From the NCBI RefSeq assembly GCF_009363715.1, contig NZ_CP045404.1:1270001-1334000 (forward strand): a stretch of DNA of 64,000 bases, in the 5' to 3' direction. The first letter of the stretch is position 1. The number at the start of each line of letters is the position of its first letter. The stretch is from Roseovarius sp. THAF9 (GTDB lineage: Bacteria; Pseudomonadota; Alphaproteobacteria; Rhodobacterales; Rhodobacteraceae). A program made the translations under genes and the position numbers. Positions 27,930 through 34,805 of this stretch are shown piece after piece. Below the pieces are notes generated by a model. That model had not been told where the DNA came from and ran no database searches. It worked only from the letters and a program-made list of their open reading frames with translations.

Positions 27930-28859
27930 TCACAGGCCGCTTTGGGCGATGTCCTGCACCAGGGTCGGAACAGGTGGGTCGCTGGGCGGCACCTCGCCGA
28001 TCAAGAGCAGGTCGGAGGCGTCCATGTGTCCGGCGAACCACGCCGCCAGACCCACCGGATCATCCGGCCCGGTGCGCGGGCCGTCCACGGCATCGAGCAC
28101 GATCTTCGACGGTGCCCAGACGCTGATCTGGCCGTTCTTCATCGCCCAGTCCAGTTCCGTCCGCGTGCCGACCACCACGCAGCGGTCATCGCGCCCGGCC
28201 AGAACCCATGCATTCTGTTCCAGCGCCAGCAGATCGACACGGCGCTGCGACATGCGGTGCCCGGTCTTCGGGCTGTCGACGCGGTTATGGCCAACGCACA
28301 GGATCACCGGCTCGGCCCGCGCCTGCAACTGGTCGAGCCAGCGCGACAGGTTGGGCGAGCCGATCGCGGTGTTCGACAGGTACACCACATGCGGATGCGG
28401 TGTGATGTCGGCGTGATGGCCGACGGGTTTGGTCTTGAGATCCTCGACCGACCGGACGATCTCGACCCCGAGCGCGCCCGGCCCGCGGTCCAGTTTTTCC
28501 ACCCGCACGAAGGTGCGCACCGCCTGCGGTTCCAGCAGGATGCGCTCGGCAATGCGTTCGGCCAGGGTTTCCAGCAGGTTCAGGCGCTCCTCCGCCAGTT
28601 CGGCGGCGATGGCCTCGGTCACCTTGTCATAACTGAGGATGCGATCCACGTCGTCGTCGATCGAGGCGGTCATCGGGCGCACCTCGACCACCACGTTGAA
28701 CGCGACGCGCTGGGTGGTGCCGCGCTCGGCCTGAAAGGCGCCGATCTCGACCTCGACCACGTGATCGCGCACCGAGATCCGGTCTAGCGGGCCGTCGGGG
28801 GCGGTGGCGTCGGCACGCTCGGACGGATGCGCGAAGGCGAGACGGATTTCCTTGGACAT
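27930..28859 (-). CDS. folB: Dihydroneopterin aldolase fused to a degenerate amino-acid-kinase-like domain
   Basis: 309 residues, more than twice the usual FolB length (about 120). Residues about 25-145 are FolB (DRISVRDHVVEVEIGAFQAERGTTQRVAFNV...LSYDKVTEAIAAELAEERLNLLETLAERIAERIL), which cleaves dihydroneopterin in folate synthesis. Residues about 155-309 recall the amino acid kinase fold: a first strand VVYLSNTAIGS, helix LDQLQARAEPVILCVGHN, then DDPVGLAAWFAGHMDASDLLLIGEV, which matches the usual SD(S)xAAWLA...LLLLTDV segment. The Gly-rich KxGGS loop is absent, so kinase activity is doubtful. The N-terminal call is firm; the second domain is inference. Confidence 0.82.
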   Translation of the reverse strand: MSKEIRLAFAHPSERADATAPDGPLDRISVRDHVVEVEIGAFQAERGTTQRVAFNVVVEVRPMTASIDDDVDRILSYDKVTEAIAAELAEERLNLLETLAERIAERILLEPQAVRTFVRVEKLDRGPGALGVEIVRSVEDLKTKPVGHHADITPHPHVVYLSNTAIGSPNLSRWLDQLQARAEPVILCVGHNRVDSPKTGHRMSQRRVDLLALEQNAWVLAGRDDRCVVVGTRTELDWAMKNGQISVWAPSKIVLDAVDGPRTGPDDPVGLAAWFAGHMDASDLLLIGEVPPSDPPVPTLVQDIAQSGL

Positions 28860-29071
28860 GTGGGCCTCCCCCCAACTTATATCCCGCCGGGCATATCATG
28901 GCGCGGGGCGGGGGTGGAACCCGTAAATGCGACCGGGCAGGGCTCGTGTCCGGCAGATGCGGCCTGAGAAGGGGCAATCGGCAGAATATCCCCGATCTTG
29001 CCGTGCGGGGTATCTGAACGGAACGCGGCCCGGCAGCGCTGCGTTTACCTATAAACAGGAGGAGTGCGCCC

Positions 29072-30382
29072 ATGACTGACGACACAGCGCAGAACCGAAC
29101 CTTCACCCATCCCAATGTTGCAGAGATCGACCAGACCGACCGGCTCGTGCCGGTCAACTTGCGCCAGTCCGGCGGGACGCCGGTGGAGATGCTGGTCTCG
29201 ACCCGGGTCCGCAAATCGCCCTTCTGGCATCTATCGGTCGAAGCGGGCGCATGGCGGGCGACGGTTTATAACCGGATGTACCACCCCCGCGGCTATGTGC
29301 GCGAAGAGGACGGCGGCACCATGGCCGAATACCGCAGCCTGGTGCATCGGGTCACGCTTTGGGATGTCGCCGTCGAGCGGCAGATCAGGGTGCGCGGGCC
29401 GGATGCCGAGGCTTTCGTCAACTTCGTGATCACCCGCGATGCCACCAAGATCAAGCCGATGCATGCCAAGTATTGCATTCTGTGTGATGACAAAGGCGGC
29501 ATCCTGAACGATCCCGTCTTGCTGCGATTGTCGAAAGATGAGTTCTGGTTCTCGATTTCCGACTCGGACCTGCTCTTGTGGCTGCGTGGCGTCAACGTGC
29601 ACGGCAACTGGGATGTCGAGATCGACGAAATCGACGTCGCTCCGTTGCAGGTGCAGGGGCCATTGTCCGAGGATCTCATGGTCGATCTGGTGGACGAGAC
29701 GCTGCGGGACGTGCCCTATTACGGCATGATGGAGGCGACGATCGGCGGCGCGCCGGTGGTCATCAGCCAGACCGGGTTCTCCGGCGAGAAAGGCTATGAG
29801 GTCTACGTGCGCGACGCCTCGGAGAATGCCGAGAAAGTGTGGTACGCCATTCGCGGCACCGGCGCACGCTACGGCCTGCGGGTGATCGCCCCCGGGCACC
29901 ACCGCCGGATCGCGGCCGGCATCCTGTCCTGGGGACAGGACATGGATCATGAAACCTCGCCGTTCCAGGTAAATCTCGCGTACCAGGTGCCGAAGGAGAA
30001 GCAGGCGGATTACATCGGCAAGGCCGCACTCGCGCGTCAGCGCGACGCGATCGAAGCGGGGAACTATCCGTTCAAACTCAAGATGGTCGGAATCAAAATG
30101 GGCGGCTTGCCCATCACCGACTACCCGTCCGATTTCTGGCTGGTGCAGGATGAGGACGGCAAGCGCGTCGGCTATGTCACGTCCGCCTGGTGGTCGCCGG
30201 AGCTGGAGGTGAACATCGCGCTGGCTTTCGTGCCGTGGGCGCTGTCCGAAACCGGGTCACGGCTCCGGGTGGAACTGCCCGAGGCCTATGCCGAGCATTC
30301 CGGGCAGGCGGCACCGGCAGAGGTCTGCAAAGTGCCCTTCCGCCCGTCCGAACACCCCAATGTGCGCGAGGCGCGGGGCTGA
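29072..30382 (+). CDS. GcvT/DmdA-like folate-dependent aminomethyltransferase
   Basis: A 436-residue protein of the glycine-cleavage T fold. Visible signatures are VTLWDVAVERQIRVRGPDAEAFVNFVITRD, CDDKGGILNDPVLLRL, DVAPLQVQGPLSEDLM and ISQTGFSGEKGYEVYV. The WDVAVERQ and GGxLNDPV segments are close to those of DMSP demethylase DmdA, and both bind tetrahydrofolate to take a one-carbon group from a methylated amine or sulfonium. DmdA itself is shorter, so the substrate is open. A strong AGGAGG precedes the ATG. It is divergent from the folB fusion. Confidence 0.8.
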   Translation: MTDDTAQNRTFTHPNVAEIDQTDRLVPVNLRQSGGTPVEMLVSTRVRKSPFWHLSVEAGAWRATVYNRMYHPRGYVREEDGGTMAEYRSLVHRVTLWDVAVERQIRVRGPDAEAFVNFVITRDATKIKPMHAKYCILCDDKGGILNDPVLLRLSKDEFWFSISDSDLLLWLRGVNVHGNWDVEIDEIDVAPLQVQGPLSEDLMVDLVDETLRDVPYYGMMEATIGGAPVVISQTGFSGEKGYEVYVRDASENAEKVWYAIRGTGARYGLRVIAPGHHRRIAAGILSWGQDMDHETSPFQVNLAYQVPKEKQADYIGKAALARQRDAIEAGNYPFKLKMVGIKMGGLPITDYPSDFWLVQDEDGKRVGYVTSAWWSPELEVNIALAFVPWALSETGSRLRVELPEAYAEHSGQAAPAEVCKVPFRPSEHPNVREARG

Positions 30383-30565
30383 GCGAAGCTGGCTCCCAGA
30401 ATCTCATCCGGGGAGGTCCGGCAGCGACGCTCCTGTTCGCCGTGCCGGACCTCCCCGGAATTGGTGACATGCCCCCGGAATGGACCGTTCACATAGTGGG
30501 CTCGCGCGATCCGGGCATGTCACCACGCGCGGCGCCGGGATGAGGGTACGGCCCGCGCGCGGAAC

Positions 30566-30655
30566 TCAGTCGTCCGTCAGTACCTCTTCAAGATCTTCCA
30601 AATCCTGACTGCGCAAGAAGCGCGGCGCCATCAGCGCGATGTAGAAATCGATCAT
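30566..30655 (-). CDS. Tiny ORF (29 residues) directly downstream of the DUF465 gene
   Basis: Starts 4 bp after the DUF465 stop and encodes MIDFYIALMAPRFLRSQDLE, then an acidic end (DLEEVLTDD). The ordered mix of an amphipathic start and acidic tail, plus the tight spacing, suggest a translated small protein rather than chance. No homologue is known to me. Confidence 0.35.
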   Translation of the reverse strand: MIDFYIALMAPRFLRSQDLEDLEEVLTDD

Positions 30656-30659
30656 CGCG

Positions 30660-30911
30660 TCACCCGGAATGGAATTGCTGTTGCCAACCGAGGCGGGCCG
30701 GGCGCGGGTCCAGCCGCTTAAGCAGCGTCTGTGTCACGCGGATCGCGTCACGCAGGCCCAGCCGCTCCTGTTTCAGCTGCTTGAGGCGCAGCGCGTCGGC
30801 GGCGGGCTGGCTCTGCTCGCGGGTGATCCGCAGGTCGATCTCGCGGTGGCGGCGGGTCAGCGTGTCGATCCGGGCCTTCAGGCTCTTGGGCGAAAGTGTG
30901 CGGCGTTTCAT
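30660..30911 (-). CDS. DUF465 / YdcH-family small protein
   Basis: 83 residues, helical and very basic at the start (MKRRTLSPKSLKARIDTLTRRHREIDLRITREQSQP), then LRLKQLKQERLGLRDAIR, the DUF465 pattern of two helices with a conserved LKxxRLxLKD-like core. Function unknown. Divergent from the LysR gene. Confidence 0.8.
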   Translation of the reverse strand: MKRRTLSPKSLKARIDTLTRRHREIDLRITREQSQPAADALRLKQLKQERLGLRDAIRVTQTLLKRLDPRPARLGWQQQFHSG

Positions 30912-30979
30912 GTGGGTCCTCCCGATGATGCGTGTTGAACTGTGGATTAGAGATGGGAAGGGGTGTTTGAAGATTAAAT

Positions 30980-31015
30980 CCTATCGAAGCTGAAAATCCG
31001 ATAGGAAAACCCTAT
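30980..31015. promoter_or_regulatory. Putative LysR operator (dyad CCTATCG...CGATAGG and ATAG-N7-CTAT)
   Basis: CCTATCG at 30980-30986 is mirrored by CGATAGG at 30999-31005, and an overlapping ATAG-N7-CTAT lies at 31001-31015. It sits 31 bp upstream of the LysR gene between divergent genes, the normal place for a LysR self-regulatory site. The ATAG-N7-CTAT spacing equals the OxyR half-site, though the internal T and A are missing. Confidence 0.45.
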
Positions 31016-31045
31016 CTTGAAAAAGACCCAGCGAAGGACCATGCG

Positions 31046-31978
31046 ATGGACGATATCACCTTGCGCCAGTTGCGCTATTTCCTCGCCCTCAGCGAGACGG
31101 GCCATTACCGCAAGGCTGCCGAACGCGCCGGGATCAGCCAGCCGTCGCTCAGCCAGCAGATCGTTCGGCTGGAATCCGCCCTTGGCGTCGAGTTGGTCGA
31201 GCGCGGGCGGCGCGGGGCCGTTCTAACGCCTGCCGGGCGCGAGGTGCTGGCGCAGGCCCGCAAGGTGATCGACGAGGTCGAGACGTTGGCGCTGCGGGCG
31301 CGCGAGGCGAAGGATGGCGTTGGCGGCACATTGCGGCTGGGCACGACGCCGACATTGGGTCCGTATCTTTTGCCCTACGTCACGCGGCGGCTGCACCGCG
31401 CCTACCCCGCGCTGAAACTTGTGATCCGCGATGCCGCACCGCGCGTGCTGCAGGATGAACTGGACGAGGGACGGCACGACATGATCCTGACGCAACTGCC
31501 GGTGCAATCGGCCGATGTGGACGTGATGCGGCTTTTCCGCGAGCCGCTGAAGCTAGCCATGGTGCAGGACCATCCGCTGGCGGGGGCGGCGCGGGTCGAC
31601 GAAGCTGATCTGCAAGGGCAGGATGTGCTGTCGTTGTCCGATGCCTACCTGCTGCATGGCCAGATGTTGCGCCTGTGCGAGGATGTGGGTGCGCGGCTGC
31701 GGCAGGATTACGAGGGCACCAGCCTCGATGCGCTGCGACAGATGACGGCGCTGGGCATGGGTGTCAGTTTCCTGCCCGCGCTTTATGTCCGGTCCGAGGT
31801 GGATGGCAAAGAGGGCGACGTGGCGATCCGGCCTTTCGGCGGCGACCGGCTGACCCGCTCGATCGGGCTGGTCTGGCGCCGGCGGGCGGCCCATGCCGCG
31901 CTGGCCCGGCGGATCGGCGGGATCGTGCAGGCGGTGGTGCAGGAGCATTTCGCCGACCTTGTGACATTGGAGGCCTAA
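31046..31978 (+). CDS. LysR-family regulator, OxyR-like
   Basis: 310 residues. The HTH (TLRQLRYFLALSETGHYRKAAERAGISQPSLSQQIVRLESALG) is followed by a substrate domain. It resembles OxyR in general design, but the redox Cys pair is not clear: the only evident Cys lies in MLRLCEDVGARLR. So OxyR-type peroxide sensing is possible through one Cys but unproven. AAGGA lies 7 nt before the ATG. A putative operator lies just upstream. Confidence 0.88.
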   Translation: MDDITLRQLRYFLALSETGHYRKAAERAGISQPSLSQQIVRLESALGVELVERGRRGAVLTPAGREVLAQARKVIDEVETLALRAREAKDGVGGTLRLGTTPTLGPYLLPYVTRRLHRAYPALKLVIRDAAPRVLQDELDEGRHDMILTQLPVQSADVDVMRLFREPLKLAMVQDHPLAGAARVDEADLQGQDVLSLSDAYLLHGQMLRLCEDVGARLRQDYEGTSLDALRQMTALGMGVSFLPALYVRSEVDGKEGDVAIRPFGGDRLTRSIGLVWRRRAAHAALARRIGGIVQAVVQEHFADLVTLEA

Positions 31979-32091
31979 AGCGTTTGGCGAAAAACCTGGG
32001 TCACAGATTTTCGCGAAACGCAGTGGAACGCTCAGATGTCGTACGCGTTTAGCCTTTATCTGATACCTCAGGTTAACGGCGAAACGCTTTA
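31976..32091. repeat. 116-bp palindromic (MITE-like) element between LysR and cupin genes
   Basis: Ends are perfect 10-bp inverted repeats TAAAGCGTTT (31976-31985) and AAACGCTTTA (32082-32091). An internal arm (TTTTCGCGAAACGC, 32008-32021) also pairs with the left end with one mismatch. It spans from the LysR stop codon to 1 bp before the cupin ATG. It has no coding capacity. Confidence 0.7.
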
Positions 32092-32092
32092 A

Positions 32093-32464
32093 ATGCTGAA
32101 ATACACCCCCGGAGACGATGTCGGCCCGCTCGAGCACTGGCCCTTCGATGCGCCAGAGAGCGCGTATCGCATCCTGCGCGGCGATCCTGTCTGTCACGGG
32201 CGGCTGGACGCGGGCGGGCCGGGGCACGCGACGCGGTCCGGGATCTGGCGTTGTTCCGAGGGGGCATTTGCCTGCACCGAACAGCGCGACGAGATGATGG
32301 TGATCCTGCAGGGGCGCTGCCGCATCAGCGATCACGCCACCGGCGCGGTGCTGGATCTCGGTCCCGGCGACACCGCATTTGTTCGGGACGGTGTGCGGGT
32401 GACATGGGACGTCTCCGAGGCGGTGACGAAGGCCTTCATGGGCTGGAAACCCGACCGATATTGA
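32093..32464 (+). CDS. Cupin-domain protein
   Basis: 123 residues with a single cupin barrel: GIWRCSEGAFACTEQRDEMMVILQGRCRISDHATGAVLDLGPGDTAFVRDGVRVTW. This resembles the Cupin_3 (EutQ-like/DUF861) group, where a conserved Trp-Glu often replaces metal-binding His residues. Role unknown. The ATG has no evident ribosome site because a palindromic repeat abuts it, so expression may depend on read-through from LysR. Confidence 0.78.
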   Translation: MLKYTPGDDVGPLEHWPFDAPESAYRILRGDPVCHGRLDAGGPGHATRSGIWRCSEGAFACTEQRDEMMVILQGRCRISDHATGAVLDLGPGDTAFVRDGVRVTWDVSEAVTKAFMGWKPDRY

Positions 32465-32593
32465 ACGCGGGCCGAATTCCGCGATCCGGCTCCGGACGCC
32501 CCTCGCCACAGTTCGGGATCGCACTACATCGGGCGCGAAGGCATTGGGCCCCGGGGCGGAGACCACGCAACGTAACAGACCGGGAGGACCCCC

Positions 32594-33376
32594 ATGACCA
32601 CCAGACGCAATTTCCTGATCGGCAGCGCTGCCGCCGGCACCGTGACCGTGCTGCCGTCGCTCGCCTTTGCTGCCGAGGAAGGCGCCAGCATGAGCTTTCT
32701 TGACGGGGCCGTCAGCATTCATCCCATTTCGCACGCCTCCTTCGTGATGGAGACACCCGCGGGCGTCGTCTATGTCGACCCGGTGGGCGAGGCGTCGGAA
32801 TACCAAAGTCTGCCCGACCCCGAGCTGATCCTTGTCACCCACCGGCACGGCGACCACTACAATGCCGACCTCTTGGGCGCGCTGCCCGAGGTGCCGATCC
32901 TGACCAATGCCGACGTCATGGGCATGATGCCCGAGGACATGCAGGGCCGCACACAGGCCATCGCCGCCGGTGACACGACCGAGATGATGGGGCTGGGGAT
33001 CGAGGCGGTGCCAGCCTACAACATCACCGAGGGCCGGATGGATTTCCACCCGCAGGACCGGGGCGATATCGGCTTTGTCGTGACCACGGATGCGGGCCGG
33101 GTCTATATCTCGGGCGATACCGAAGGCACCGACGAGATGCGCAGCCTGGAAGATATCGACGTGGCGCTGGTCTGCATGAACCTGCCCTTCACCATGACCG
33201 CCGAACAGGCCGCAGACGCGGTGGCCGAATTCTCGCCTGCCGTGGTGATCCCGTATCACTATCGCGGTCGCGACGGCGGCACGCAGGACCCCGAGGCCTT
33301 TGCCCAAATGCTGAGCGATGCGGGGGCCGAGACCGAAGTGTCGCTGCACGACTGGTACAACGGCAACCTGAGCTGA
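32594..33376 (+). CDS. Tat-exported MBL-fold metallo-hydrolase
   Basis: 260 residues. A twin-arginine signal (TTRRNFLIGSAAAGTVTVLP, cut after AFA) directs export to the periplasm. The mature part has the metal motif THRHGDHYNADLL, a SGDTEGTDEM strand and a late IPYHYRGRDGG, an MBL hydrolase in the UlaG/UPF0173-like group. Substrate unknown. Confidence 0.87.
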   Translation: MTTRRNFLIGSAAAGTVTVLPSLAFAAEEGASMSFLDGAVSIHPISHASFVMETPAGVVYVDPVGEASEYQSLPDPELILVTHRHGDHYNADLLGALPEVPILTNADVMGMMPEDMQGRTQAIAAGDTTEMMGLGIEAVPAYNITEGRMDFHPQDRGDIGFVVTTDAGRVYISGDTEGTDEMRSLEDIDVALVCMNLPFTMTAEQAADAVAEFSPAVVIPYHYRGRDGGTQDPEAFAQMLSDAGAETEVSLHDWYNGNLS

Positions 33377-33458
33377 CCTTACCAGTGTCGCCGCGCGTAT
33401 GGCAGGCGCGGTGGCACGCCGCCACCTTTGCCCCCACCGCAAGACATAAGGACCGCAT

Positions 33459-34214
33459 ATGAAATCCACATTCCTGATCGCCGCCATGAGTTGTGTTCCC
33501 GGCATGGCCTTTGCCCAGTCCGGCCCCAGCCTGTCCTTCTCGGCCGGCATCGGCGGCAATTACCAACCGGAGTATTTCGGCTCTGACGACTACGAGGCGG
33601 GCGTGACCGGCGGGTTCAAGTTCGGTCACCTCAAGATCGGCCGGCTGGAGTTCGGCGACCCCGATCCCAATGTTGTCAATCTTGGCTGGCGGCCGCGCGG
33701 CTCGTTCCGCCTGATAGGGGAACGCGACAGTTCGGACCATGCAGAGCTGGCGGGTCTGAACGATGTCGATTTCAGTGTCGAGATCGGTGGCGGCATCGGC
33801 TACACCGCCGAGAATTTCCAAGCCTTTGCGGACGTGCGCTATGGCGTGATCGGCCACGAAAGCTGGGTGGGCGAGCTGGGCGCCGACGCGATCTTCCGCC
33901 CCTCGGACGACTGGACTGTTACCGTGGGGCCACGGGTGCTGTGGGGCTCGGATGACTACACGTCGACCTATTTCGGCGTCACCCCGGCCGAGGCGGGCCT
34001 GTCGGCCTTTCCCGCCTACGCGCCCGGATCCGGCATCGTCAGCGCGGGCATCGAGGTCGGCGCGCAATACGAGCTGTCGCAGAACTGGTATCTGGACGGA
34101 ACACTGGCCTGGAACCGGTATGTCGGCGACGCGGCGGATTCACCTATCGTTCAGGACGACGACAGCTATACGGCATCGCTGGTCGTGATGCGGCGGTTCA
34201 ACTTCGGGCGGTGA
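33459..34214 (+). CDS. MipA/OmpV-family outer-membrane protein
   Basis: 251 residues with a Sec signal (MKSTFLIAAMSCVPGMAFAQ) and a beta-barrel pattern: GIGGNYQPEYFGSDDYEAG, the typical MipA start, then alternating strands and a terminal aromatic strand (VVMRRFNFGR). MipA/OmpV proteins are outer-membrane scaffolds or porin-like barrels. It lies 82 bp after the MBL hydrolase. Confidence 0.88.
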   Translation: MKSTFLIAAMSCVPGMAFAQSGPSLSFSAGIGGNYQPEYFGSDDYEAGVTGGFKFGHLKIGRLEFGDPDPNVVNLGWRPRGSFRLIGERDSSDHAELAGLNDVDFSVEIGGGIGYTAENFQAFADVRYGVIGHESWVGELGADAIFRPSDDWTVTVGPRVLWGSDDYTSTYFGVTPAEAGLSAFPAYAPGSGIVSAGIEVGAQYELSQNWYLDGTLAWNRYVGDAADSPIVQDDDSYTASLVVMRRFNFGR

Positions 34215-34239
34215 TTGCTTTGCGGTTTTGTCTGTCGGA

Positions 34240-34275
34240 CGGCCCCGGTTGCGCCGGGGTCATTGCATTTTTGCC
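34240..34275 (+). terminator. Intrinsic terminator after the MipA-like gene
   Basis: Hairpin GGCCCCGG-TTGCG-CCGGGGTC (one G-U pair), followed by a T-rich stretch (ATTGCATTTTTG), 25 bp after the stop codon. Confidence 0.65.
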
Positions 34276-34758
34276 TGTGGATGCGGGCCACCAGCCAAGC
34301 CACCATCGGCGGTATCACCAACAAGGCGCGTTTCATGGTGCCTCGGTTTCCATTTCGTCCGCGATGATCTGGACATAACCGGGCAGGATCGCGGGCAATC
34401 ACTGGCTAGTCTCGCGCAAGGTCAGGCTTTCGCGGGTCTCTTCCCGCAAAATAGGAAGGCGTCCGCGCCGGAGGTCGGCTTTGCGGGACTTTTCCGCCGT
34501 TCACGACGGAGGCAATCGTCAGCCCCTGGGGTGGTGATCCGACGGCAATTCTGAAGCGCTTAATGCCTGCCAGATACATCCTCGGATTGATCTTTGCGCC
34601 CAGCTTCAGCCAAATCGCCAGCCCAAGGGAGGGGCTGGCGATGGCCGGGCCGCTTCGCGGTTGTTAACCGGCTGAGTGCTCGACACGGATGTCTCACAGG
34701 GGGCTCGAAGCGGACATCGCGCTCCCAGCCGAGAGTGCTCATCTGCAAAACGAAAAGC
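34276..34758. other. Gene-free interval with strong hairpin
   Basis: About 480 bp without a convincing gene. It contains a perfect 11-bp stem (ATCGCCAGCCC / GGGCTGGCGAT, loop 7) at 34614-34642, and several GC-rich imperfect dyads around 34645-34675. A 56-codon frame on the minus strand (start near 34333) overlaps the MipA 3' end and looks like chance. A structured RNA or decayed repeat is possible. Confidence 0.4.
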
Positions 34759-34787
34759 AAAGGCCCCGGATTGCGCCGGGGCCTTTC
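34759..34787 (-). terminator. Intrinsic terminator downstream of the nucleotidase-like gene
   Basis: Hairpin AAAGGCCCCGG / CCGGGGCCTTT with A/T runs on both sides, 19 bp beyond the minus-strand stop codon. The same core hairpin recurs after ctaD at 38001. Confidence 0.85.
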
Positions 34788-34805
34788 TTTGTGCCTGACC
34801 ATAGG

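Noticed and set aside
31001..31015. Calling ATAG-N7-CTAT a true OxyR box
   Set aside because: Spacing fits, but the internal T and A of the OxyR consensus are missing and no second half-site follows at the needed 7-bp distance.
34166..34402. 78-codon minus-strand frame downstream of the MipA-like gene
   Set aside because: Overlaps the MipA 3' end and its terminator, has no ribosome site for the inner ATG and a low-complexity basic tail.
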